A DNA stretch of 64,000 nucleotides from Tomocerus qinae (Eukaryota > Arthropoda > Collembola > Entomobryomorpha > Tomoceridae): contig JAECZT010000013.1 of the NCBI GenBank assembly GCA_020055645.1, positions 124,001-188,000 of the forward strand. The letters run 5' to 3'. Below are positions 22,401 to 35,719 of the stretch, piece by piece. Position numbers and translations under genes: made by a program. Each line of letters begins with the position of its first letter. Within the stretch, counting starts at the first letter, position 1. Under the pieces are notes generated by a model that saw only the letters and a program-made list of their open reading frames with translations, had not been told where the DNA came from and searched no databases.

Positions 22401-25400
22401 AGTCCAATGTTAAGTCGCCATGTTAAGTTCCATTGAAAATTCCCAAGATTAGTCCCATGCCAAATCCATATGCTAAGTCCCATGCTAAATCCCCATGCTA
22501 AAGTTTATGTTAAATCCCCATGCTATGTCCCACGCTAAATCCCCATACTTAGTCCTATGTTAAATCCCCATGCTAAGTCCTATGTTAAATCATAATCCTA
22601 AATCACCTTGCTAACTCCTATGCAAAATCCCTTTGCTAAGTCACATGTTAAATCCCCATACTAAGTCCCTTGTTAAATCTCCATGCCAAGCCCTATGCTA
22701 ATTCTCCATGCTATATCCCATGCTAAATCTTGATGCTTAGTCCCATGTTAAATCCCTATGCTAAGTCCCATGCTAAATCCCCATGCTAAGTCACATGTTA
22801 AATCCCCATGCTTAGTCACATGTTAAAACCCAATCCTAATTCCCATGTTAAATCCCAATGCTAAGTCCCCTGTTAAAACCCTACGCTAAGTCCCGTGTTA
22901 AATCTCCATGATAAGTCCCATGCTAAGTCCCGGGCAAAATCCCCATGCTAAGTCTCATCTTGAATCCCCATGCTAAATCTCATGCCAAATCATTATGCTA
23001 AGTCCCATGTTAAGTCCCCATGCTAAGCCTCATGCAAAATCCACATGCTAAGTCCCATGTTGAATCCTCATGCTAATTCCAATGTTAATTCGCCATGTTA
23101 AGTTCCATGGAAAATCCCCATGCTAAGTCCCATGCGAAATCCCAATGCTAAGTCCCATGCTAAATCCCCATGCTAAATCCTATGTTAAATCCCAATGCTA
23201 AGTCCCACGCTACATCCCCATACTTAGTCATATGTTAAATTCCTATGCTAAGTCCTATGTTAAATCATAATCCTAAATCACCTTGCTAACTCCTATGCAA
23301 AATCCCCATGCTAAGCCACATGTTAAATCCCCATGCTAAGTCCCATGTTAAATCCCCATGCTAAGTCCCATGTTATATCTCAATGCTAAGTCCCATGTTA
23401 AATCCCATGCAAAATCAACATGCTAAGTCCCATGTTAAATCCCAATGCCAAGTCCAATGTTAACTCGCCATGTTAAGTTCCATGGAAAATCCCCAAGATT
23501 AGTCCCATGCCAAATCCATATGCTAAGTCCCATGCTAAATCCCCATGCTAAATTTTATGTTAAATCTAGATGCTAAGTCCCACGCTAAATCCCCATACTT
23601 AGTCCCATGTTAAATTCCCATGCTAAGTCCTATGTTAAATTAAAATGCTAAATCACCTTGCTAACTCCTATGCAAAATCTCTTTGCTAAGTCACATGCTA
23701 AATCCCCATACTAATTCCCTTGTTAAATCTCCATGCCAAGTCCCATGTTAAATCTCCATGCTAAGTCCCATGTTAAATCTCCATGCTAATTCCCCTGATA
23801 AATCCCGATGCTAAGCCCCATGTTAAATCCCCATGCTAAGTATCATGGTAAATCGCCATGCTAACTCCCATCCTAACTCCCGCGCTAAGTCCCATGTTAA
23901 ATCCCCATGCTAAGTCCTATGTTAAATTAAATTGCTAAATCACCTTGCTAACTCCTATGCAAAATCCCTTTGATAAGTCCCGTGTTAAATCTCCATGCCA
24001 AGCCCCATGCTAAATCTCCATGCTATATCCCATGCTAAATCCTGATGCTTAGTCCCATGTTAGAGCCCCATGCTAAGTCCCATGTTAAATCCCTATGCTA
24101 AGTCCCATGCTAAATCCCCATGCTAAGTCGCATGTTAAATCCCCATGCTAAGTTCCATTTTAAATCTCTATGCTAAGTCCCATGTTAAATCCCCATGCTA
24201 ACTCCCATGTTATATCCATATGCTAAGTCCCATGCTAAATCGCCTCGCTAAGTCCAAGGCAAAAGCCCAATGCTAAGTTTCATGCTAAATCCCCCTGCTA
24301 AGCCCCATGCTAAATCCCCATGCTAAGTCCCATGTTTATTACCCATGCTAAATCCCGTGGCCAAGTCCCATGCAAAATCTCCATGCTAAGTCTTATGCTA
24401 AATCCCCATGCTAAATCCTATGTTAAATCCCCATGCTAAGTCCCACGCTAAATCCCCATACTTAGTCCCATGTTAAATCCCCATGCTAAGTCCTATGTTA
24501 AATCATAATGCTAAATCACCTTGCTAACTCCTATGCAAAATCCCTTTGCTATGTCACATGTTAAATCCCCATACTAAGTCCCGTGTTAAATCTCAATGCC
24601 AAGTCCCATGCTAAATCTCCATACTTAGTCCCATGTTAAATCCCCATGCTAAGTCCTTTGTTAAATCGCCATATGCTAAGTTCCATAAATCACCTTGCTA
24701 ACTCCTATGCAAAATCCCTTTGCTATGTCACATGCTAAATCCCCATGTTAAGTCCTATTTTAAATACCCACGCTAAATCCTCATACTTAGTCATATGTTA
24801 AATTATTATGCTAAGTCCTATGTTAAATCATAATCCTAAATCACCTTGCTAACTCCTATGCAAAATCCCTTTGCTAAGTCACATGTTAAATCCTCATACT
24901 AAGTCCCTTGTTAAATCTCCATGCCAAGTCCCATGTTAACTCTCCATGATAATTACTCTGCTAAATCCCGATGCTAAGTCCCATGTTAAATCCCCATGCT
25001 AATTATCATGGTAAATCGCCATGCTAACTCCCATCCTAACTCCCGCGCTAAGTCCCATGTTAAATCCCCATGCTAAGTCACATGTTAAATCCCCATGCTA
25101 AGTCCCATGCTAAATCATAATGCTAAGTCCCATGTTAAGTCCCGCTTCTAAATTCAATGTTCAATCCCCATGTTAAGTCCCATGTTGAATCCCCATGCTA
25201 AGTCCCATGTTAAATCCCCATGCTAAGTCCCATGTTATATGCCAATGCTAAGTCCCATGCTAAATCGCCATGCTTACTCCCATCCTAACTCCCGTGCTAA
25301 GTCCCATGTTAAATCCTAATGCTAAGTCACATTGTAAATCCCCATGCTAAGTCCCATGCTAAATCTCCATGCTAAGTCGCATGTTAAATCCTCATGCTAA

Positions 25401-28400
25401 GTCCCATTTTAAATCCCCATGCTAAGTCCCATGTTAAATCCTTATGCTAAGTCCCATGTTAAATCCCCATGCTAAGTCCCATGTTATACCTCAATGCTAA
25501 GTCCCATGTTAAATCCCATGCAAAATCAACATGCTAAGTCCCATGTTAAATCCCAATGCCAAATCCAATGTTAAGTCGCCATGTTAAGTTCCATGGAAAA
25601 TCCCCAAGATTAGTCCCATGCCAAATCCCCATGCTAAGTCCCATGCTAAATCCCCATGCTATATCCCATGCTAAATCCTGATGCTTAGTCCCATGTTAAA
25701 GCCCCATGCTAAGTCCCATGTTAAATCCCTATGCTAAGTCCCATGCTAAATCCCCATGCTAAGTCCCATGTTAAATCCCCATGCTAAGTCCTATGTTATA
25801 TCCATATGCTAAGTCCCATGCTAAATCGTCTCGCTAAGGCCAAGGAAAAATCCCAATGCTAAGTTTCATGCTAAATCCCCCTGCTAAGCCCCATGCTAAA
25901 TCCCCATGCTAAGTCCCATGTTTAATACCCATGCTAAATCCCGTTGCGAAGTCCCATGCAAAATCCCCATGCTAAGTCTTATGCTAAATCCCCATGCTAA
26001 ATCCTATGTTAAATCCCCATGCTAAGTCCCACGCTAAATCCCCATACTTAGTCCCATGTTAAATCCCCATGCTAAGTCCTATGTTAAATCATAATGCTAA
26101 ATCACCTTGCTAACTCCTATGCAAAATCCCTTTGCTATGTCACATGTTAAATCCCCATACTAAGTCCCGTGTTAAATCTCCATGCCAAGTCCCATGCTAA
26201 ATGTCCATACTTAGTCCCATGTTAAATCCCCATGCTAAGTCCTTTGTTAAATCATATTGCTAAATCACCTTGCTAACTCCTATGCAAAATCCCTTTGCTA
26301 TGTCACATGCTAAATCCCCATGCTAAGTCCTATTTTAAATACCCACGCTAAATCCTCATACTTAGTCATATGTTAAATTATTATGCTAAGTCCTATGTTA
26401 AATCATAATCCTAAATCACCTTGCTAACTCCTATGCAAAATCCCTTTGCTAAGTTACATGTTAAATCCCCATACTAAGTCCCTTGTTAAATCTCCATGCC
26501 AAGTCCCATGTTAACTCTCCATGATAATTCCTCTGCTAAATCCCGATGCTAAGTCCCATGTTAAATCCCCATGCTAAGTCCCATGCTAAATCATAATGCT
26601 AAGTCCCATGTTAAGTCCCGCTTCTAAGTTCAATGTTCAATCCCCATGTTAAGTCCCATGTTGAATCCCCATGCTAAGTCCCATGTTAAATCCCCATGCT
26701 TAGTCCCATGTTATATGCCAATGCTAAGTATCATGGTAAATCGCCATGGTTACTCCCATCCTAACTCCCGTGCTAAGTCCCATGTTCAATCCTAATGCTA
26801 AGTCACATTGTAAATCCCCATGCTAAGTCCCATGCTAAATCTCCATGCTAAGTCGCATGTTAAATCCTCATGCTAAGTCCCATTTTAAATCCCCATGCTA
26901 AGTCCCATGTTAAATCCTTATGCTAAGTCCCATGCCAAATCCCCATGCTAAGTCCCATGCTAAATCCCCATGCTAAATCCTATGTTAAATCCCCATGCTA
27001 AGTCCCACGCTAAATCCCCATACTTAGTCCCATGTTAAATCCCCATGCTAAGTCCTATGTTAAATTAAAATGCTAAATCACCTTGCTAACTCCTATGCAA
27101 AATCCCTTTGTTAAGTCCCGTGTTAAATCTCTATGCCAAGTCCCATGCTAAAACTCCATGCTATATCCCATGCTAAATCCTGATGCTTAGTCCCATGTTA
27201 AAGCCCCATGCTAAGTCCCATGTTAAATCCCTATGCTAAGTCCCATGCTAAATCCCCATGCTAAGTCCCATGTTAAATCCCCATGCTAAGTCCCATGTTA
27301 TATCCATATGCTAAGTCCCATGCTAAATCGTCTCGCTAAGGCCAAGGCAAAATCCCAATGCTAAGTTTCATGCTAAATCCCCCTGCTAAGCCCCATGCTA
27401 AATCCCCATGCTAAGTCCCATGTTTAATACCCATGCTAAATCCCGTTGCGAAGTCCCATGCAAAATCCCCATGCTAAGTCTTATGCTAAATCCCCATGCT
27501 ATATCCTATGTTAAATCCCCATGCTAAGTCCCACGCTAAATCCCCATACTTAGTCCCATGTTAAATCCCCATGCTAAGTCCTATGTTAAATCATAATGCT
27601 AAATCACCTTGCTAACTCCTATGCAAAATCCCTTTGCTATGTCACATGTTAAATCCCCATACTAAGTCCCGTGTTAAATCTCCATGCCAAGTCCCATGCT
27701 AAATCTCCATACTTAGTCCCATGTTAAATCCCCATGCTAAGTCCTTTGTTAAATCATATTGCTAAATCACCTTGCTAACTCCTATGCAAAATCCCTTTGC
27801 TATGTCACATGCTAAATCCCCATGCTAAGTCCTATTTTAAATACCCACGCTAAATCCTCATACTTAGTCATATGTTAAATTATTATGCTAAGTCCTATGT
27901 TAAATCATAATCCTAAATCACCTTGCTAACTCCTATTCAAAATCCCTTTGCTAAGTCACATGTTAAATCCCCATACTAAGTCCCTTGTTAAATCCCCATG
28001 CTAAGTCCCATGTTAAATCCCCATGCTTAGTCCCATGTTATATGCCAATGCTAAGTATCATGGTAAATCGCCATGCTTACTCCCATCCTAACTCCCGTGC
28101 TAAGTCCCATGTTCAATCCTAATGCTAAGTCACATTGTAAATCCCCATGCTAAGTCCCATGCTAAATCTCCATGCTAAGTCGCATGTTAAATCCTCATGC
28201 TAAGTCCCATTTTAAATCCCCATGCTAAGTCCCATGTTAAATCCTTATGCTAAGTCCCATGCCAAATCCCCATGCTAAGTCCCATGCTAAATCCCCATGC
28301 TAAATCCTATGTTAAATCCCCATGCTAAGTCCCACGCTAAATCCCCATACTTAGTCCCATGTTAAATCCCCATGCTAAGTCCTATGTTAAATTAAAATGC

Positions 28401-29886
28401 TAAATCACCTTGCTAACTCCTATGCAAAATCCCTTTGTTAAGTCCCGTGTTAAATCTCTATGCCAAGTCCCATGCTAAAACTCCATGCTATATCCCATGC
28501 TAAATCCTGATGCTTAGTCCCATGTTAAAGCCCCATGCTAAGTCCCATGTTAAATCCCTATGCTAAGTCCCATGCTAAATCCCCATGCTAAGTCCCATGT
28601 TAAATCCCCATGCTAAGTCCCATGTTATATCCATATGCTAAGTCCCATGCTAAATCGTCTCGCTAAGGCCAAGGCAAAATCCCAATGCTAAGTTTCATGC
28701 TAAATCCCCCTGCTAAGCCCCATGCTAAATCCCCATGCTAAGTCCCATGTTTAATACCCATGCTAAATCCCGTTGCGAAGTCCCATGCAAAATCCCCATG
28801 CTAAGTCTTATGCTAAATCCCCATGCTATATCCTATGTTAAATCCCCATGCTAAGTCCCACGCTAAATCCCCATACTTAGTCCCATGTTAAATCCCCATG
28901 CTAAGTCCTATGTTAAATCATAATGCTAAATCACCTTGCTAACTCCTATGCAAAATCCCTTTGCTATGTCACATGTTAAATCCCCATACTAAGTCCCGTG
29001 TTAAATCTCCATGCCAAGTCCCATGCTAAATCTCCATACTTAGTCCCATGTTAAATCCCCATGCTAAGTCCTTTGTTAAATCATATTGCTAAATCACCTT
29101 GCTAACTCCTATGCAAAATCCCTTTGCTATGTCACATGCTAAATCCCCATGCTAAGTCCTATTTTAAATACCCACGCTAAATCCTCATACTTAGTCATAT
29201 GTTAAATTATTATGCTAAGTCCTATGTTAAATCATAATCCTAAATCACCTTGCTAACTCCTATTCAAAATCCCTTTGCTAAGTCACATGTTAAATCCCCA
29301 TACTACTTCCCTTGTTAAATCTCCATGCCAAGTCCCATGTTAACTCTCCATGATAATTCCTCTGCTAAATCCCGATGCTAAGTCCCATGTTAAATCCCCA
29401 TGCTAATTATCATGGTAAATCGCCATGCTAACTCCCATCCTAACTCCCGCGCTAAGTCCCATGTTAAATCCCCATGCTAAGTCACATGTTAAATCCCCAT
29501 GCTAAGTCCCATGCTAAATCATAATGCTAAGTCTCATGTTAAGTCCCGCTTCTAAGTTCAATGTTCAATCCCCATGTTAAGTCCCATGTTGAATCCCCAT
29601 GCTAAGTCCCATGTTAAATCCCCATGCTAAGTCCCATGTTATATGCCAATGCTAAGTATCATGGTAAATCGCCATGTTTACTCCCATCCTAACTCCCGTG
29701 CTAAGTCCCATGTTAAATCCTAATGCTAAGTCACATTGTAAATCCCCATGCTAAGTCCCATGCTAAATCTCCATGCTAAGTCGCATGTTAAATCCTCATG
29801 CTAAGTCCCATTTTAAATCCCCATGCTAAGTCCCATGTTAAATCCTTATGCTAAGTCCCATGTTTAATCCCCATGCTAAGTCCCAT
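13445..29886 (+). repeat. 25-bp dimeric satellite between the two hAT-like copies
   Basis: This is 16.4 kb of uninterrupted satellite in one orientation. Bases 13445 to about 16420 match 30663-33640 at offset 17,218. The copy here then lacks about 524 bp present downstream: its junction at about 16425 resumes matching at 34163. About 16427-20345 matches 8155-12070. Bases 15721-15735 are the unoccupied form of the LINE insertion site. Probable deletion or recombination junctions sit near 20368 and 20740, where a half-unit is cut short, and near 24665-24690, where a unit order seen nowhere else appears. No gene, microsatellite or foreign DNA was seen. Confidence 0.97.
26665..29318 (+). repeat. 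Recent 1,327-bp tandem duplication in the satellite
   Basis: Bases about 26665-27991 and 27992-29318 align at a constant offset of 1,327 bp. Checkpoints at 26761/28088, 27301/28628 and 27901/29228 all agree. Rare variants are shared, including TATTCAAAATCC (about 27935 and 29262) and the TCGTCTCGCTAAGGCC form. By eye I found about one substitution before the right end (near 26749/28076), so this is a very recent unequal exchange or replication slip. The boundaries are approximate to within a few dimers. Confidence 0.9.
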
Positions 29887-30662
29887 CAAGGTATCGAAAA
29901 ACCCGGGTTTTTTAGGAAAAAACCCGCGACCCCGGGTTTTTTGGGTTTTTTAGGGTTTTTTGGGTTTTTTGGGTTTAAGGGTTTTTTATGTAACTATAGG
30001 TATAAATACAAGCCTATACTATACCATATATGAAAATTACAGCTGACAACAACAACAACCGTGTCAATTACTATTACTTACGTCAATGAAAAGAAAAATT
30101 AAAGCATAAATAGTTTAATTTTATTATGTTGTAACGTAGCAAATGCAGTATTTTTGTGAACACCTATATTATTATTACTGTTTGATAACAACTAGTGAAA
30201 TATTAAGCATTATAATATTTTACTGATTATATTGACTTTATGATATTATTCCTTTGTTAATTTGAAGCTTTAATTGCAAAGCATTACAGTAATGAATATG
30301 TAAGTGATAAATTGGAATTATGAGTACAACAATATTATAAACATAATCTTTACAATGCAATGACTAAAGTATACATAAAATTAATATTATTATAGTCCTC
30401 ACATTACGATACATTAATTACGCGTATAAATAAGTGTAGAAGCTATATTTGTTTCCACCTGATTATGCATTTGTTTACATTTTTGAATAGAAATTAGTAT
30501 GTATATTCGTATCTAGATGGAACTGTAGTGCACATTTTTGTATGTTTTGTAAAAAACCCAAAAAACCCAATAAACCCGGGGTTTTTTAAGTAAAGCGGGG
30601 TGGGTTTTTTGCCAAAAAACCCAAAAAACCCCAACCCATAAAAAACCCGACCCACAACCCTG
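29887..30662. mobile_element. hAT-like non-autonomous transposon, copy 2
   Basis: A 776-bp copy of the element at 12670-13444, with the same ends and the same 8-bp flanks AGTCCCAT (29879-29886 and 30663-30670). By eye it differs at three places only: a C/T change (12812/30029), an A/G change (13380/30597) and one extra A in an A-run near 30625. The surrounding satellite matches copy 1 at the same offset on both sides, so this copy arose by duplication of the block and not by a second transposition. It has no coding capacity. Confidence 0.88.
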
Positions 30663-33600
30663 AGTCCCATGTTATATCTCAATGCTAAGTCCCATGTTAA
30701 ATCCCATGCAAAATCAACATGCTAAGTCCCATGTTAAATCCCAATGCCAAATCCAATGTTAAGTCGCCATGTTAAGTTCCATGGAAAATCCCCAAGATTA
30801 GTCCCATGCCAAATCCCCATGCTAAGTCCCATGCTAAATCCCCATGCTAAATCCTATGTTAAATCCCCATGCTAAGTCCCACGCTAAATCCCCATACTTA
30901 GTCCCATGTTAAATCCCCATGCTAAGTCCTATGTTAAATTAAAATGCTAAATCACCTTGCTAACTCCTATGCAAAATCCCTTTGTTAAGTCCCGTGTTAA
31001 ATCTCTATGCCAAGTCCCATGCTAAAACTCCATGCTATATCCCATGCTAAATCCTGATGCTTAGTCCCATGTTAAAGCCCCATGCTAAGTCCCATGTTAA
31101 ATCCCTATGCTAAGTCCCATGCTAAATCCCCATGCTAAGTCCCATGTTAAATCCCCATGCTAAGTCCCATGTTATATCCATATGCTAAGTCCCATGCTAA
31201 ATCGCCTCGCTAAGTCCAAGGCAAAATCCCAATGCTAAGTTTCATGCTAAATCCCCCTGCTAAGCCCCATGCTAAATCCCCATGCTAAGTCCCATGTTTA
31301 ATACCCATGCTAAATCCCGTTGCGAAGTCCCATGCAAAATCCCCATGCTAAGTCCCATACTAAATCCCCATGCTAAATCCTATTTTAAATCCCAATGCTA
31401 AGTCCCACGCTAAATCCCCATACTTAGTCCCATGTTAAATCCCCATGCTTAGTCCTATGTTAAATCATAATGCTAAATCACCTTGCTAACTCCTATGCAA
31501 AATCCCTTTGCTACGTCACATGTTAAATCCCCATACTAAGTCCCGTGTTAAATCTCCATGCCAAGTCCCATGCTAAATCTCCATACTTAGTCCCATGTTA
31601 AATCCCTATGCTAAGTCCTATGTTAAATCATATTGCTAAATCACCTTGCTAACTCCTATGCAAAATCCCTTTGCTATGTCACATGCTAAATCCCCATGCT
31701 AAGTCCTATTTTAAATACCCATGCTAAATCCCGTTGCGAAGTCCCATGTAAAATCCCCATTCTAAGTCACATGTTAAATCCCCGTGCTAAGTTCCATGTT
31801 CAATCCCCATGTTAAGTCCCATGTTGAATCCCCATGCTAAGTCCCACGCTAAATCCCCATACTTAGTCCCATGTTAAATCCCCATGCTAAGTCCTATGTT
31901 AAATCATAATGCTAAATCACCTTGCTAACTCCTATGCAAAATCCCTTTGCTATGTCACATGTTAAATCCCCATACTAAGTCCCGTGTTAAATCTCCATGC
32001 CAAGTCCCATGCTAAATCTCCATACTTAGTCCCATGTTAAATCCCCATGCTAAGTCCTTTGTTAAATCATATTGCTAAATCACCTTGCTAACTCCTATGC
32101 AAAATCCCTTTGCTATGTCACATGCTAAATCCCCATGCTAAGTCCTATTTTAAAAACCCACGCTAAATCCTCATACTTAGTCATATGTTAAATTATTATG
32201 CTAAGTCCTATGTTAAATCATAATCCTAAATCACCTTGCTAACTCCTATGCAAAATCCCTTTGCTAAGTCACATGTTAAATCCCCATACTAAGTCCCTTG
32301 TTAAATCTCCATGCCAAGTCCCATGTTAAATCTCCATGCTAAGTCCCATGTTAAATCTCCATGATAATTCCCCTGCTAAATCCCGATGCTAAGTCCCATG
32401 TTAAATCCCCATGCTAATTATCATGGTGAATCGCCATGCTAACTCCTATCCTAACTCCCGCGCTAAGTCCCATGTTAAATCCCCATGCTAAGTCACATGT
32501 TAAATTGCCATGCTAAGTCCCATGCTAAATCATAATGCTAAGTCCCATGTTAAGTCCCGCTGCTAAGTTCAATGTTCAATCCCCATGTTAGGTCCCATGT
32601 TGAATCCCCATGCTAAGTCCCATGTTAAATCCCCATGCTAAGTCCCATGTTATATGCCAATGCTAAGTATCATGGTAAATCGCCATGCTTACTACCATCC
32701 TAACTCCCGTGCTAAGTCCCATGTTAAATCCTAATGCTGAGTCACATTGTAAATCCCCATGCTAAGTCCCATGCTAAATCTCCATGCTAAGTCGCATGTT
32801 AAATCCTCATGCTAAGTCCCATTTTAAATCCCCATGCTAAGTCCCATGTTACATCCTTATGCTAAGTCCCATGTTAAATCCCCATGCTCAGTCCCATGTT
32901 ATATCTCAATGCTAAGTCCCATGTTAAATCCCCATGCTCAGTCCCATGTTATATCTCAATGCTAAGTCCCATGTTAAATCCCAATGCCAAGTCCAATGTT
33001 AAGTCGCCATGTTAAGTTCCATGGAAAATCCCCAAGATTAGTCCCATGCCAAATCCCCATGCTAAGTCCCATGATAAATCCCTATGCTAAATCCTATGTT
33101 AAATCCCCATGCTAAGTCCCATGCTAAATCCCCATACTTAGTCCCATGTTAAATCCCCATGCTAAGTCCTATGTTAAATCTTAATGCTAAATCACCTTGC
33201 TAACTCCTATGCAAAATTCCTTTGCTACGTCACATGTTAGATCCCCATACTAAGTCCCGTGTTAAATCTCTATGCCAAGTCCCATGCTAAATCTCCATAC
33301 TTAGTCCCATGTTAAATCCCCATGCTAAGTCCTATGTTAAATCATATTGCTAAATCACCTTGCTAACTCCTATGCAAAATCCCTTTGGTATGTCCCATGT
33401 TAAATCCTAATGCTAAGTCACTTTGTAAATCCCCATGCTAAGTCCCATGCTAAATCTCCATGCTAAGTCGCATGTTAAATCCTCATGCTAAGTCCCATTT
33501 TTAATCCCCATGCTAAGTCCCACGCTAAATCCCCATATTTAGTCCCATGTTAAATCCCCATGCTAAGTCCTATGTTAAATTAAAATGCTAAATCACCTTG

Positions 33601-35719
33601 CTAACTCCTATGCAAAATCCCTTTGTTAAGTCCCGTGTTAAATCTCTATGCCAAGTCACATGCTAAATCTCCATGCTATATCCCATGCTAAATCCTGATG
33701 CTTAGTCCCATGTTAAAGCCCCATGCTAAGTCCCATGTTAAATCCCTATGCTAAGTCCCATGCTAAATCCCCATGCTAAGTCGCATGTTAAATCCCCATG
33801 CTATATCCCATTTTAAACCTCTATGCTAAGTCCCATGTTATATCCCAGTGCTAAGTCCCATGTTAAATCCCATGCAAAATCCACATGCTAAGTCCTATGT
33901 TAAATCCCTATGCTAAGTCCAATGTTAAGTCGCCATGTTAAGTTCCATGCAAAATCTCGAAGCTAAGTCCCATGCCAAATCCCCATGCTAAGTCCCATGC
34001 TAAATCCACATGCTAAATCCTATGTTAAATCCCCATGCTATGTCCCATGCTAAATCCCCATACTTAGTCCCATGTTAAATCCCCATGCTAAGTCCTATGT
34101 TAAATCATAATGCTAAATCACCTTGCTAACTCCTATGCAAAATCCCTTTGCTACGTCACATGTTAAATCCCCATACTAAGTCCCGTGTTAAATCTCCATG
34201 CCAAGCCCTATGCTAATTCTCCATGCTATATCCCATGCTAAATCTTGATGCTTAGTCCCATGTTAAATCCCTATGCTAAGTCCCATGCTAAATCCCCATG
34301 CTAAGTCACATGTTAAATCCCCATGCTTAGTCACATGTTAAAACCCAATCCTAATTCCCATGTTAAATCCCAATGCTAAGTCCCCTGTTAAAACCCTACG
34401 CTAAGTCCCGTGTTAAATCTCCATGATAAGTCCCATGCTAAGTCCCGGGCAAAATCCCCATGCTAAGTCTCATCTTGAATCCCCATGCTAAATCTCATGC
34501 CAAATCATTATGCTAAGTCCCATGTTAAGTCCCCATGCTAAGTCCCATGTTAAATCTCCATGCTAATTCCCCTGATAAATCCCGATGCTAAGCCCCATGT
34601 TAAATCCCCATGCTAAGTATCGTGGTAAATCGCCATGCTAACTCCCATCCTAACTCCCGCGCTAAGTCCCATGTTAAATCCCCATGCTAAGTCCTATGTT
34701 AAATTAAATTGCTAAATCACCTTGCTAACTCCTATGCAAAATCCCTTTGTTAAGTCCCGTGTTAAATCTCCATGCCAAGTCCCATGCTAAATCTCCATGC
34801 TATATCCCATGCTAAATCCTGATGCTTAGTCCCATGTTAGAGCCCCATGCTAAGTCCCATGTTAAATCCCTATGCTAAGTCCCATGCTAAATCCCCATGC
34901 TAAGTCGCATGTTAAATCCCCATGCTAAGTCCCATTTTAAATCTCTATGCTAAGTCCCATGTTAAATCCCCATGCTAACTCCCATGTTATATCCATATGC
35001 TAAGTCCCATGCTAAATCGCCTCGCTAAGTCCAAGGCAAAAGCCCAATGCTAAGTTTCATGCTAAATCCCCTTGCTAAGCCCCATGCTAAATCCCCATGC
35101 TAAGTCCCATGTTTATTACCCATGCTAAATCCCGTGGCCAAGTCCCATGCAAAATCTCCATGCTAAGTCCCATGCTAAATCCCCATGCTAAATCCTATGT
35201 TAAATCCCCATGCTAAGTCCCACGCTAAATCCCCATATTTAGTCCCATGTTAAATCCCCATGCTAAGTCCTATGTTAAATCATAATGCTAAATCACCTTG
35301 CTAACTCCTATGCAAAATCCCTTTGCTATGTCACATGTTAAATCCCCATACTAAGTCCCGTGTTAAATCTCCATGCCAAGTCCCATGCTAAATCTCCATA
35401 CTTAGTCCCATGTTAAATCCCCATGCTAAGTCCTTTGTTAAATCATATTGCTAAATCACCTTGCTAACTCCTATGCAAAATCCCTTTGCTATGTCACATG
35501 CTAAATCCCCATGCTAAGTCCTATTTTAAATACCCACGCTAAATCCTCATACTTAGTCATATGTTAAATTATTATGCTAAGTCCTATGTTAAATCATAAT
35601 CCTAAATCACCTTGCTAACTCCTATGCAAAATCCCTTTGCTAAGTCACATGTTAAATCCCCATACTAAGTCCCTTGTTAAATCTCCATGCCAAGTCCCAT
35701 GTTAACTCTCCATGATAAT

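Noticed and set aside
29887-30662. Independent second transposition of the hAT-like element
   Set aside because: The insertion point, target duplication and long flanks are the same as in copy 1, which is explained by block duplication.
30494-30682. 62-codon minus-strand ORF
   Set aside because: It lies in the right end of the hAT-like element and reads the complement of GGGTTTTTT repeats, with no protein-like composition.
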